DNA from: Marchantia polymorpha subsp. ruderalis | Lineage: Eukaryota > Streptophyta > Marchantiopsida > Marchantiales > Marchantiaceae | NCBI GenBank assembly: GCA_037833965.1 | Contig: AP031358.1 | Span: forward strand, 10,238,001-10,302,000 | Length of the DNA: 64,000 nucleotides | Direction of reading: 5' to 3' | Shown here: one piece after another, positions 48,086-60,140 of the stretch | Numbering within the stretch: position 1 is the first letter of the stretch | Layout: every line of letters begins with the position of its first letter | Program-made: the position numbers and the translations under genes | The notes under the pieces: generated by a model | Databases searched by the model: none | What the model was told of the DNA's origin: nothing | Seen by the model: only the letters and a program-made list of their open reading frames with translations

Positions 48086-48417
48086 TGTTAGGTTAACTCT
48101 ATCTTGGATTAATTCAAGTTAGTGATAATTATGTTTAGGAAATTAATTATGATTCGGTTATGTTAGGTTAAGTATTATGTGCACCTTATCTTTTCTCGTA
48201 TAGAATAGTTAAGATGACTTTCTCTGCGTACAGTTCAGGATAGCATCGACAGAGTGAAGGAGTTGGAATAGCGCTTGGCTATGGAGGCCGTGTAATCATT
48301 CGTGCTTTAGTGAAGTTTTGCTCTTGCCTGTGGACGTAGTCTGTGGAAGGTGAACCACGTTATCTTGATGTTGTGACTGTTGTGAGTGCTGGTTGATCTG
48401 GATGAGGGGATCTTTCA
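48086..48417 (+). repeat. 5' LTR of copia element A
   Basis: It begins TGTTAGGTT and ends TTTCA, two bases before the primer site. The borders were fixed by aligning with the LTR of element B (57411-57095 on the minus strand), which shares blocks such as CTATCTTGGATTAA, TTATCTTTTCT(T/C)GTATAGAATAG and GGTGAACCAC. Diverged, with several indels. Confidence 0.75.
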
Positions 48418-48419
48418 AT

Positions 48420-48431
48420 TGGTATTAGAGC
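48420..48431 (+). other. Primer-binding site of copia element A
   Basis: TGGTATTAGAGC differs from the canonical TGGTATCAGAGC by a single C-to-T change. Element B keeps the canonical form. Confidence 0.75.
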
Positions 48432-49522
48432 TCGTTCAATGCACGCTGAGTTTTGATTTCCACATTTTTGGACAGCAGGGAGGCGCGGAAGCGCTGTTGG
48501 AGATTGTACTTGCAATTTGGCTGATTCTCTGTAGAAGAGTAGTCAGTGGCATCAATTTCACTTTGATGAAAGAAGTAAAAAGTTTCATGGAGTGATTAGA
48601 GCGATTTTTTGGAAATTGAAGCGGAAAGCTCTCTTACAATCTACTATGAGAGAAACCGCTTCATTTTTCCAAAATCAGAATTTTTTATTACCAAATTTTC
48701 CAAATCTTCACAGATAGGATTGATGTACTGTTCAAGCCAATCATTTTGACCTAAAGTTCGTTGAGTTCTGATGAAGGGTCGCAAAGTTACGAGTGATTGA
48801 AAGTTTAGGTCAATTCATGTGAGTCTGATTTCACAGTTTCGTAGTTTTGGAAAGATTTAAGGAGGTTACTAGATTATTGGAAGTCGATCCGAGATAGTGG
48901 GGTCGGAAGTTACCCAAAATAGCTGGGTCGGAATAAGAAACGTCCAACCAAGCTGCTCAGAGAAACTGTGAGGAATCCTGTCAAAAATGAATCAAACAAA
49001 GAGTTGATTTTTTGGCATTTTGATGGATTAGGGTATGCAAATGATATCCATTTGAGTTCAAATTTTACAAGATGATTTCCAAGCTAGTTGAGAACGTAGT
49101 CTAAAAGACGGTTTTGGAAATAGACTTTGACTAAAGTTTTGGTAAGAAAGATTCCCTTGGGAGGTCTAGATTCAAGTTTTTACCCCCCTAAACTCAAGGA
49201 TTAATAACTTTTTATTCGAAGGTAATTTTGACAAACCGTTTTCACATTTCAGTGTGTTGGCTTGTGGAATAAGCGTGAGTGATCTTAGATTTCAATTTTG
49301 AGAACGTTCAATTTTTGACGTTTTTTGGAACTAAGTGTTGAGAACGTTTAACACGGTGAACGCTTTCTAGGCATGAGTAGCTTGGAGCGAGGAGTGAAAC
49401 TTGTTCCAATTGTTGCTGAATGTGCTGGAACTCTACATTCAGACGACAAAAGTGAGGAGTCAAGCTTTCTCTCTAAGCATACGGTTGAAATCATTCCGGA
49501 ATAACTTCAACCGATCAAACCT

Positions 49523-50359
49523 ATGGCACTATCTAAGGTTGGTGGACCGAGGTTTGAAGTTGAACGGTTTGATGGTCGTACCTACTATCTCCTATGGGAG
49601 TGGCAAGTTAAGAATGTGATCAAGGCAATGAGCTTGGGGAAGGTTCTCAAGCCTAAACCCCTGAATGTTGATGACGAGTATTGGAATGAGATCCAAAATC
49701 AAGCTGTGAGTATTGCCTCTCTCTACTTGAAGCCAAATGTGTTGAAACAAGTGGAGGAATTGGAGACTGTGACAACTATGTTTCAAGCGCTTCAAGCAAA
49801 GTATCACATGAAGCAATTGTCAAATCAACTTTTCACATCGTTCAAGCTGATGAGCTTCAAAATGGTGGAAGGTACAAAGATCCAAGACCAGATTGATGCT
49901 TTCAATGATTTGTTGATGGATCTTTTGAATTTAGGTGCAAATTTGAGTGATGAAAAAAAGTCATTTCAGTTTTTAAGTTCTTTGCCATCATCATATCACA
50001 TTCTATCTCGTGTGTTACTTCATCGAGACAAAAAGAGCATCACATACAACGAGGTAGTGATAGCTTTGTTGACGGACGACATCCAACAAAAGCTGGTTTC
50101 TTCTTCAACACCTTCTCTTTCATCTATCGCTTTCTATGTCACTCGTGGGAGAATGGAGAAGCGATCTACTAGCGTCAGCAAGTCACAAAACCGATCCAAG
50201 TCAAGGGAAGGTAACAAGAAGGAGATGAAGTGTTGGAAATGTGGCAAGCTGGGCCATATGAAAAAGGATTGCCGTAGTAAGCCACATGAGAAGAAAGAGG
50301 AATATGTTGGTACTTCTGCAAATGTTGTTATCAACAATGATGAAGGCTATGTCTTGTGA
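49523..50359 (+). CDS. Copia gag polyprotein part with zinc knuckle, 278 aa
   Basis: Gag of a Ty1/copia element. It starts MALSKVGGPRFEVERFDG, contains the gag (UBN2-type) helical region, and ends with a CCHC knuckle CWKCGKLGHMKKDC near residue 240. It closes at a TGA right after GYVL. The reading frame continues past the TGA in the same frame into protease (DEWILDSACSYHM). Element B has the TGA at the same codon. Gag would form the virus-like particle in the cytoplasm. This is the only retrotransposon frame in the window that is open over its full domain. Confidence 0.85.
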   Translation: MALSKVGGPRFEVERFDGRTYYLLWEWQVKNVIKAMSLGKVLKPKPLNVDDEYWNEIQNQAVSIASLYLKPNVLKQVEELETVTTMFQALQAKYHMKQLSNQLFTSFKLMSFKMVEGTKIQDQIDAFNDLLMDLLNLGANLSDEKKSFQFLSSLPSSYHILSRVLLHRDKKSITYNEVVIALLTDDIQQKLVSSSTPSLSSIAFYVTRGRMEKRSTSVSKSQNRSKSREGNKKEMKCWKCGKLGHMKKDCRSKPHEKKEEYVGTSANVVINNDEGYVL

Positions 50360-51780
50360 ACCTCTTCCCTCACCGGGAGAGATGAATGGATTTTAGACTC
50401 CGCTTGCTCTTATCACATGCGTTTTATCTGAAAATTTTTTACAACTTATGCAGCATCTCAAGGTTCAGTCTTAATGAAAAATGATCACTCCTATAAGATT
50501 GAAGGTATTGGATCCATTAGGATTCAGATGTTTGATGGGAAAACTCTAACATTGACGAATGTTAGACACATTCCCAGTATGCGTAAGAATTTGATTTCAC
50601 TCGGGGAGGTTGACATGAGAGGCTTTCATTGGAAAGCCGTTGATGGAATTCTCACAGTTGAGAGAGGTTCCACCGTGATAATGAAAGCTCACAAGCGGAA
50701 GAATCTGTACATCTTAAAGGGATCTACAATTTTTGGTGAGGTCAATTCTATGACGTCACTGGAGTATGAAACTAGATTGAGGCATGCTCGTCTTGGCCAC
50801 ATGAGTGAAAAAGGTATGAATATTTTACACGAATAGAATTTATTACCTAGCTTGAGGTCTTGTGAGCTTGAATTCTGTGAGTACTGTGTATTTGAAAAGC
50901 ACACTCGACATGCTTTTGGAACTGGCGTTCATAGCTCCAAGACATTTCTTGAGTATGTTCATTATGATGTGTGGAGCCTTTCCCCTGTTGCCTCACATTC
51001 TGGGAAGGAGTATTATGTTACATATATTGATGATTACTCAAGGTATGTGTGGATCTACTTTCTTCTACACAAGTCTGAAGTCTTTGTCACTTTTAAGATT
51101 TGGAAAGCCCAAGGTTGAGACTCAGACAGGAGAGAAGGTGAAGTTCTTGCGATCGGACAACAGTGGGGAGTACGTTCCCAAGAGTTTGGAGCGTTCTGTG
51201 AAAATGAGAGAGTTACCCGCCACTTCACTAATGTTTATACTCCACAACAAAACGGCGTGTCAGAGAGTCTCAATCGGACGCTGTTGGATAGATCACGAAG
51301 TATGTTGAGCCATGCTGGTTTAGGACAGATTTTTTGGGCTGAAGCCATCAATACTGCAGCTTATTTGAAAAACTTGTCTCCTTGTAGTGCAATAAGTTAC
51401 AAAACTCTGTTTGAAATGTGTGCAGAAACAAAATGCTGATTAATCTTATCTTGGAGTGTTTGGATGTGATGCTTATGCACATGTTACCAGGGAATCGAGT
51501 ACTAAGCTCGATCCCAAGTCTACCAAGTGTATTTTTCTTGGTTATCAGCGTGATGTCAAAGTATATCGGCTTTAGGATCCTGTAGGCGGTAAACTTATTG
51601 TTAGTAGAGATGTTTTTTTCAATGAGTCCAGATCATCTAAAGAGTGGGAGATTGTTAATCTTGCTACTAACGAAAGCCATTTATCTTCCCCAAACACCAT
51701 TGAGGGGGAGATTTATCATGAAATTTCTCATGATGGGCCACAAGGAGGTGCTCCACAAATGACGGGCGAGGCAAAAGAGC
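50360..51780 (+). pseudogene. Copia pol remnant A: protease and integrase
   Basis: It continues in the frame of gag. The protease site is DSACSYHM. The integrase has RHARLGHM with CEYCVFEKH (HHCC finger), DVWSLSPV and YVTYIDDYSRYVW (core), then FLRSDNSGEY and NGVSESLNRTLLDRSRS after a frameshift near 51115. Stops lie at 50429-50431 (TGA), 50834-50836 (TAG) and later. The reverse transcriptase and RNase H are missing because the copy breaks off. Confidence 0.8.
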
Positions 51781-51799
51781 AAGATTTTGCCTCGCCCGT
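51762..51799. repeat. Perfect hairpin at the break point of copia A, 15-bp arms, 8-nt loop
   Basis: ACGGGCGAGGCAAAA (51762-51776) is the exact reverse complement of 51785-51799. The left arm is copia sequence that aligns with element B; the right arm is not, and copia homology ends here. Confidence 0.85.
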
Positions 51800-51954
51800 T
51801 TAGTTCTAGAAAGTAAAGCTAAATCATGCTTTCCCCTCTATAGCCGAGAGTTAACTAGAACTCGGCTGTAGCCGGCAAAAACCAGATGGAAAATACATAT
51901 ACAAAAGTTACTAGACTAACCATTCTTACGCAAAACTTGCAACTTTTTGCAATG

Positions 51955-54900
51955 CTCAGAAAAAACTTTCTAATAAAATCACTTTGGTCAATGTGTCTGC
52001 AAGATTGAGCTTACCATCAATTTTGATGAGCTTAAGTGCGCTATTAGACAATACTTGTCTAATATCGGATATCAATGTGCTTTACTCTTCGATCCATCAC
52101 ATTGTTTGATAGACATACTAGATGAAAGTGCAATTTGACTTTCACAGTAAAGATTCACATCGCTCTGTGGCAGCTCAATCTAAGTGGCCAACTTATTCAA
52201 TTAAATTGCCTCCTTCGCTTATTCTACAGCCGCAACGTATTCAGCTTTTGTGGACGACTGGAAATGCATTTTGAAATGTAGATTTCCAACTTATGCATCC
52301 ACTAGAAAGAGTAAAAACATACCCAGTTGTTGATCTCCGCTTATCCAAATTTCTTTCATCATCAACGTCAACATACTCCAAGAGCAAACTTGCATTATTT
52401 GATCGTGCATCAAACAATAATCCAGTATCAAGAGAACACTTGATATATTTCATTGTCCACTTCACAGCTTTCCAATGCTCTTGTTCGAGATTTGACATAT
52501 ACCTATTCATCTTTCCAACTGCATGTGCTATATCATGTCTAGTGCATACCATTAGTACATAATACTGCCAATTACACTTTCATAAGAAATAGAAGACATG
52601 AATCCTTTTGCACTTGCATCAGTTGGACATAAAGCTGCCGAAAGCTTAAAGTGTACAGCTAATGGAATACTTACAACTTTAGCAGTTGACATGTTAAACC
52701 TAACAAGTACTTTCTTTGCATACCGTGTCTTCGTCAACCAAAGTTTGCTTGATGACTTGTTCCTGTGTATCTCCATGCCTATAATACATTTGGCAAGACC
52801 TAGATCTTTCATGTTAAACCCAGTATTGAGTAAGACTTTGAGTTTAATAATCTCTGATCTATCCTTAGCAGCAATAAACATGTCATCTATATACAACACG
52901 AGTAATATGAAGCCAAAACCTATGTTGCTAATACGCTTCATGTTCACACAAGGGTCATATGCACTTTGTATGAAACCATGTGTATGCAACAATTCATCAA
53001 AACCTTTGTTCCATTGTCGGAGACTTTGCTTTAGTCCATACAAGGATTTAAGCAATCAACAAACCAAATGTTCCTCTTTTCTCTTCAAAAAACCCTCTAG
53101 TTGTCTCAAGTAAATTACTTTGTCCAACACTCAATGCAAAAAAGATTGTAAAAACATACATATAGTCGAGGAATAGACTAAATAATGTGACAAGTGCACA
53201 CAACAAGCATATAGTTGAAAACTTAGCAACTTGTGAGAAAACCTCAATGTAGTCGATGAATTTTTGCTATTCAAAGTCCTTGGCCACCAATCTTGACTTG
53301 AAAATTTTCTCAGCTGCATCAGTAGATCCATCCTTCACCGTGTAGATACACTTGCAATCTATAGCTTGACTCTCATTGAGCAACTCCACGAGTTCTCAAG
53401 TCCGGTTGTCATGAAGTGATTTCATTTACTTTTGCATTGCTGCATCTCAATCAAGCTTTTTTGGTACTGATTGAGATTCAATTGAAGAGGACGGACTTCC
53501 ATACTCCGTGATCAACGTTTCTTCTGAATCATCAACAAGTAGATCTTTGTCATTAACAGTCTATTCAGTAGGAAACCAACTACCATACCTTTCGGGCGCA
53601 CGACAAACATGTGTTGGTCTTGCAATTGAAGACTCCAGTTGATCATTGTGTGTTGGTTCAGATGATGGCTCATCGACAATGTGTTGCTCCTCATCGACCT
53701 CTTCAAGAGCTAAAGCTTGTTCTTTTACCTTGCCTGTTACTTGTAGAGCACCTCCTTGCGGCTCATCATGAAAAATTTCTCCCTCAATGGTGTTTGGAGA
53801 AAATAACTTACTTTTGTTAATAACATGATCAACAATTAATCCCTCTTTCGATGATCTAGACTCATTGAAAGAAACATCTCTACTAACGACAAGTTTATAG
53901 TCTACAGAAATTCCAAAGCCAGTATCCTTTGACATCACGTTGATAACCAAGAAAAATACACTTGGTATTCATGGGATCGAGCTTAGTTCACAAGAATATG
54001 TGAATAAGCATCACATCCAAACACTCAAAGATAAGAGTAATCAGCATTCTGTTTATGCCACATTTCAAACAAAGTCTTGTTTTGCACTACGAGGAGAAAG
54101 GTTTACCAATAAGCCGCAGTATTGATGGCTTCAGCCAAAATAAAATGTGGTAAGTCAGCATGGCTCAACATACTCCGTGATCTATCGAACTGCGTTCGAT
54201 TGAGTCTTTCTGACTTGTTGTGGAGTATAAACATTGATGAAGTGGTGGGTAACTTACTCATTTTCACAAAACGCGTCAAACTCTTGGGACACGTACTCCT
54301 CGTAGTTATATAATCGCAAAAACTTCACCTTCTCTTATGTCTAAGTCTCAACTTGGGCTCTCCACTTCTTAAAAGTGACAAAGACATCATATTTGTGTGG
54401 AAGAAAGTAGATCCACACATATCTTGAGTAATTATCAATAAACGTTACATAGTATTACTTGCTAGAATGTGAGTCAACAGTTGAATGTCTCCATAGATCA
54501 TAATGAGCATACTCAAGAACTATCTTGGAACTATGAACCTTAGTTTCAAAAGCACGTCTCGCGTGCTTTCCAAATACACAATATTCACAGATTTCATGCT
54601 TGCAAGACCTCAAGCTAGGTAATAAATTCTGTTTGTGTAAAATGTTCATAGCTTTTTCACTCATGTGGCCAAGACGAGCATGCCACAATCTTATTTCATC
54701 CTTCAATGATGTTGTAGCATTGGCCTCACCAAGAATTGTAGACCACTCTAAGATGTACAAATTTGTATGCTTGTGAGCTTTCATTGTCACGTTGGAACCT
54801 TTTTCAACAGTGAAAATTCCATCAACACCTCTCAAATGAAAGACTTTCATGTCAATATCCTCGAGTGAAATTAAATTCTTACGCATACTCAAAATGTGCG

Positions 54901-55105
54901 TAACTTTTGTCAATGTTAGTACATTTTCATCAAACATTTAAATGCGAATGTATCAAAATCATCACTCTTACAAGAGTGATTATTTTTCATTAAGACTGAA
55001 TCTTGAAATGATGCGTAAGTAGTAAAAAAAATTTCAAATAAAACACATGTGATAAGAGCGAGCGGAGTTCAAAATCCATTCATCACTTCCTGTGAGAGAA
55101 GATAT
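51955..55105 (-). pseudogene. Copia pol remnant B: protease, integrase, reverse transcriptase, RNase H
   Basis: The protease motif is damaged (NSARSYHM; the catalytic Asp position is Asn). The integrase finger is present (WHARLGHM, CEYCVFGKH). Reverse transcriptase has SLYGLKQSLRQW, YIDD and LGMEIHR-like IIGMEIHRN. RNase H has STTGYVFTLSSGCISWKS. Pieces lie in several frames, so no protein is made. It supplies the polymerase half that element A lacks. Confidence 0.82.
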
Positions 55106-55932
55106 TCACAAGACATAATCTTCATCATTGTTGGTCACAATATTAGCGGAGTAACCAACATATTTCTTTCTCTTCTGTTGCGACTTACTACAAAAATCCT
55201 TTTTCTTGTGGCCCAACTTGTCACATTTCCAACACTTCATCTCCTTCTTGTTGCCTTCTTTTGAATTGGACCAATTTTGCGACTTGCTCATATTGGTGGA
55301 TTGCTTTTCCAATTTCTCACGAATGACAAATTGGGCAGTAGAAGAAGAAGAAGGTGTTGAAGAAGAAACCAACTTTTGTTGGATGTCGTACGTCAATAAA
55401 TATATCACTAGCTCGTTATAAGTGATGCTCTCTTTGTCTCGATGAAGCAACACACAAGATAGAGTATGTTATGAGACTGGCAAGAAGCTCAAAAGCTGCA
55501 ATGTTTTTTTCTCATCACTCAAATTCTCATCCAAGTTCAAAAGATCCACTTAGAAATCATTGAAAGCATCGATGTGATCCTGGATCTTTGTACCTTCGAT
55601 CATGTTGAAACTCATCAGTTTTAACGATGTGAAAAACCAATTTGACAACTCCTTTATTTGATACTTTGTTTAAAGCGCTTGAAACATAGTTGTCACAGTC
55701 TCCAACTCCTCAACTTGTTTCAACACATTCCGCTTCAAATAGAGAGTCAAAGCTTGATCTTGAATCTCATTCTAATCCTCGTCATCAACATTTAGGGTTT
55801 TGGTTTGAGAACCTTCTTCAAATCCATTGCTTTGATCACATTCTTGACTTGCTGTTCCCATAAGAGATAGTAGGTATGACCATCAAAACGTCCAACTTCA
55901 AACCTCGGTCCACCAACCTTAGATAGCGCCAT
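55106..55932 (-). pseudogene. Copia gag remnant B
   Basis: It starts MALSKVGGPRFEVGRFDG and ends NNDEDYVL-TGA, both very close to element A. It is broken by frameshifts between about 55792 and 55453. The zinc knuckle is altered, reading CWKCDKLGHKKKDFC with one extra residue before the last Cys. Confidence 0.82.
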
Positions 55933-56497
55933 AGGTTCGATCAGCCAATTCTCAATTTGATAACATTCCAGAATGACTTCAATAGGATACTCAAAAAGAA
56001 AACTTGACTTCTCATTTTTGTCATCTGTATGCAAGAGTTCAGCACCTTTCGCAAAAATTGGAATAAGTTCCGCTCCTCGCTTTAAGCTACTTATGTTCAT
56101 AAAGCGCTCAGAGTGTTTACAATCCTCAACATTTAGCCTCAAAAATTGTCAAAAATTGAAATCTGATACCATCACGCATAGATCAGAAGCTAATCCACTA
56201 GAATGTGAAAATGGTTTGTCAAAATCAACTCCAATTTAAAAAATATTACTCATAGAGTTAAGGGGATAAAAACTTGAATTTGGATCAACAAGGATATCTT
56301 TACTACCAAAACTTTACAAGAAGTTTATTTCCAAAACCGTCTCTTGTATCGCGTGCTCAACTTTGTTGAAAACTACCTTGCAAAATTTGAGCTCAAACAA
56401 ACATAGTTTGCTTGGTCTAATCAATAAAAATTGCCAAAAACACTCTCTTTATTTGATTTTTTTTAGATAATTTTTTCACATGGACGTATTTCCTTGT

Positions 56498-56593
56498 GGG
56501 TCACAAGCTGCTTTGTATTACTCGGATCGGAGGGTTCCACGTATTTCCTTGTGGAACCCTCCGATCCGAGTAATACAAAGCAGCTTGTGACCC
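56498..56593. repeat. Perfect 43-bp inverted repeat with a 10-nt loop inside the copia B leader
   Basis: Arm 56498-56540 is the exact reverse complement of 56551-56593, with GTATTTCCTT between. The sequence ACGTATTTCCTTGTGG occurs twice as a direct repeat (56485-56500 and 56539-56554). The corresponding leader of element A (near 48890-48960) lacks the palindrome, so it is an addition in this copy. Confidence 0.93.
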
Positions 56594-57080
56594 GAGTTAT
56601 TCAAAGTTTTGTTCAAAATTGCTCAAACCCTAAATCCGCAGTTTGTCACTCTGAATTTGCGTGCTTGCAAAACCATCATAGCCGAATTTGACCTCATCTT
56701 CAAACACCATAACTTCGCGACCTCTCAAAAAAATTCAAAAAAATTTAAATCAAAACGATTGTCTTGAAGAGTAGATTAAGTCTATGTGTGAAAAATCAAA
56801 AAATTTAGTGATGAAAAATTCAAATTTTGAGAAATCAAAGCGGTTTCTCTGATATTAGAATAGAAGAGATCTCTTCACTTCAAATTTTAAAAAATCTCCC
56901 TCATCATTCAATGAAACTATCTTCTTCTTTCATCAAAGTGTAATCAGTGCCTCTAGCTACTCTTCTACAGAAAATCAGCTAACAATTACTTCAAATTGCG
57001 AGTAAATATGTTTATAGCGCTTCTGCGCTCCCTGGTCTCCAAGAAACTTTAGATATAAAAAATTTGCGTGCATTGAACTA

Positions 57081-57092
57081 GCTCTGATACCA
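57081..57092 (-). other. Primer-binding site of copia element B
   Basis: The minus strand reads TGGTATCAGAGC, the canonical initiator tRNA-Met site, two bases from the LTR edge at 57095. Confidence 0.85.
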
Positions 57093-57094
57093 GT

Positions 57095-57411
57095 TGAAAG
57101 GTCCAATCATTAAGATCTATTAGCACGCACGACAGTCACAACATTGAGACAATGTGGTTCACCTTTCACATGCTACATCAATGGCTAAGAGTAGACTGTT
57201 CACTAAAGCAGAAGTGTATACATGGCATCTATAGCTAACCTCTACTTCCTGCTCACTCTCAAAATGCAACTTTGAACTGTATGTAGTGAGTGTCTCATTT
57301 TCTATTCTATACAAGAAAAGATAAAGTGCACATCTTAGCAAACCTAATCACAGTTAACTTTCCTACCCATGGTTATCACTAATTGGATTTAATCCAAGAT
57401 AGAACCTAACA
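57095..57411 (-). repeat. 5' LTR of copia element B
   Basis: The minus strand begins TGTTAGGTTCTATCTTGG at 57411 and ends GGACCTTTCA at 57095. It aligns over its length with the LTR of element A and has the same TATCTTTTCTTGTATAGAAT promoter-like block. Confidence 0.78.
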
Positions 57412-60140
57412 TTGAAATGAGCTTGATTTAACTTTTATGTGAGTTAGTGTTTAAGCCAGTGGGGTTTATACAATCGTTTTCACTCAAAAATTTTAAAATT
57501 ATGGTACATTTGTATTTATGTATGATTTTGTCTATGATTTGTGTGTATGGTATGTCCGCAATGTATATTATATGAAGATATGTATTCTCAAGATAATTTT
57601 CAACTCCAAATAAAATATAAGGTTTGCATAATGTCATGTTCACATCGAAAACCCATTATCCAGCAGGCAAATTGGATGATTTTGTGAGAAAAAACAACCC
57701 TAGAATCGCCAGAGAACATTTCACGATTTTGAGCTTATGTAATTTGAATAAAGTGTCTCTTTATGTTGATACACTTTTTTTATCATTTAGAATGAAGTCT
57801 TGAATAAAAAGGCGGACTTCAGCGATTGACTACTGTATGTTTATTCTTGCTTACCGAATAGATATGCAACTAATCCTAAATAGGGAGCAGTAAACACGGA
57901 ATTCAAAGCAATCCTGCTCTTTGTTCGAGTTTGCGACGGTGCTGAACACCAAGGAAAGCACGGATTTCTGCCCTTGAAGTGAGAGACTATTTAAGCTGTC
58001 AATTATAGTAGCAGAAACATGAACTGAAGTTTGACCGGTACATTAGTATTCAGCAGGTACAGGACGGAGTGAAGGCTAGGCAAGGAGGACGAACATTGCG
58101 GAGAGCGTGCAACCCCCTGCGGAAGGACCTCCTCACACCCAAGCAAGCAAGCATTTGGAAGTACGGCCACGCAAAGTACAATGGGAAGTAGGAGTAGCGA
58201 CAGGAGCAGCAGCAGGGACAGGCGGTCAGATGGACGGATGGACCATAACGACGGTCCAGAAGAAGGTGGATGGTGCATCCGCGTGCCGAGAGTAACGTGG
58301 ATCTCCGGTCGGTCCTTAACTCAAGGACGTTCCAACTGCTCCTTCAATTCCCTGGTTCCCCGGTACAAGGGACTGCATAGTGTCTGGTCCTCGAGTCTCA
58401 AGTCTTGGTCAAGGTTGCGATTTGTTCAATATTAATGACTTACTTATCCTTACACGGATCCATGTTCATTGCATTCCGTGGAACCAGTTCCCATGTAGAA
58501 CTCTAGCATAGTTCACCTTGCATGACTCCATATCACCCAGGAAAAGCGAATGAAGAATATTGATTTAGATTAAAATAACTTCCAGGTAGCATGTGAAGAA
58601 AGTACAAGGTAGACGACGGAAATGTTCCCGACAAGATTCTTGCGTGGGTGCTAATCTGATTTCTAGTTTATACAATGATCAAGCAAGGAGGATGAAGATG
58701 ATTTACCAAAGTGTATATGTATTATAGTAATTTTACTACTGAATTTCATGTCAAAAAATCAAAATTTTTACCATAATGGCGAGCCTTTTTACATAGATAA
58801 TCTTGGTTGCAGAAGAATAAGCCAGACCTATCAGTGTCCGAAAAAAATTACCCAATATCAGAAACCAGAGATGAGGAAAATGCAACTCGTGTCTGTTAGT
58901 TAAGTTTTTTTCCAATAAGCCTATGATTTAGCCATGTTAGTAACATAGGGTTGACACTTATGACTGTAAATGTACATCTAAAATCCAATACAAGTCATGC
59001 AACAAAATACTCTACAGCATGATCCACTTTTCTGTTTTTATTGCCTAGAAATGTTGAATAATGAATGTCTGTTTCCTCTATGTACTCTGTGCTCGTGTAC
59101 ATTTAGCAGCTTCTTGAAACCCTTCTTTTGTGTAGTTGTCTTTTCAACCACAAAGTGTGAACACTGACCTTCATTGGATCTGAGTTCGTTTTATCACAAG
59201 ATAAAAATTCATATCGCTTCTTTTGTATGCACATGCATGTGTTCCCGTGGTGATTGTGAAGATTCAACTATCTGAAAGTCAAGTATACTGTCATCAACAC
59301 GAATGCTGTCTTACGTCTTCTTGGACAGCTTTTTGATGTTCGAATTCATGTTTTGCAGTGGGAATGAAGTCAAAAGAAGGTCAGGTGAATCTTTGAAATA
59401 GTTGCTTCATGCGAATCCCTTCCCGGATGAATAGGAAGAGGATGGAGAATCCCTGTCGAAGAGTACGGAACAAAGAATGGAACAAAACAATCTGTGCAGA
59501 AAAGAAAGTGTATCTGGATTTCAAGAGTTCTGTGATTCAAGAAGAGTCCTCGAAGAGTAAGCGGTTCATCCCTACCCAATCAAACATCTTATAAACATAG
59601 TCTAACTAGAGATACTGTACTGTGTGTGTGGGATTATGACTGGTCAAATTGCTTGTACATTATAGGTCCACAAGAATGGGAAAATGTCAAAGTAACACAC
59701 TTATAAGCCAAACAAATTTGGACCGGACTCTTTACTGTATGTCAATGAAGTTATATCGCTACAGATGGGCCAGGGTCAAATTATAAATTATCTAACTCTT
59801 GAAAAAAACATGTTTCATGTGGACTGGAAGGTTTACAGCTCGATATCCATGTGTTGCAGAGCGGGAAAGCGAACCTATCAATCCGGCATCCAGTTTCGTT
59901 GGATATTCATGGGTCCATCCAACAGCGAGAGCTCTATCATGTTCGGGAGAGAAAGAGATGAATTTGCTCCAAAGGAGATGTCAATGTAATGTGACAATGC
60001 AAGCTCTGCGTGGTCTAGTTGTAAGCATTAAATCCAAAGTCCTGGTCTGATGGATGGGAAGCTTGTGATGCTCCAGACTTGAACCCTCCTCAATACGAAT
60101 GATGGATGGATGCTTCACTTTGGACGTCTTCATAGCTCCT
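57412..60140. other. No recognisable gene
   Basis: AT-rich at first, with a GC-richer island at about 58050-58440 that contains short overlapping frames. Nothing matches a known family. Frames such as 59765-59989 (plus) are short and unsupported. Confidence 0.4.

Larger units (their letters stand above)
48086..51799 (+). mobile_element. Ty1/copia retrotransposon A, 5' LTR to integrase, truncated
   Basis: Order is LTR (48086-48417), tRNA-Met primer site, a leader of about 1.1 kb, intact gag (49523-50359), protease remnant (WILDSACSYHM), and integrase with HHCC finger and core. Copia order is shown by integrase preceding the polymerase in the sister copy. The element stops near 51780 before the reverse transcriptase, and there is no 3' LTR. 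Its end coincides with a 15-bp perfect palindrome (51762-51799). A related element B lies tail to tail at 51826-57411. Confidence 0.88.
51826..57411 (-). mobile_element. Ty1/copia retrotransposon B, lacks 3' LTR
   Basis: Minus-strand order: LTR (57411-57095), primer site, leader, gag (55932-55106), integrase, reverse transcriptase with LYIDDMFIA (YIDD at 52893-52882), RNase H (52552 to about 52150), and the C-terminal ADTLTKV near 52000. A purine stretch GAGGGGAAAG (about 51826-51838) follows, resembling a polypurine tract, but the LTR start sequence is not found after it. It is the same family as element A with clearly similar protein sequences. It has many stops and frameshifts, so it is inactive. 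Confidence 0.85.
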
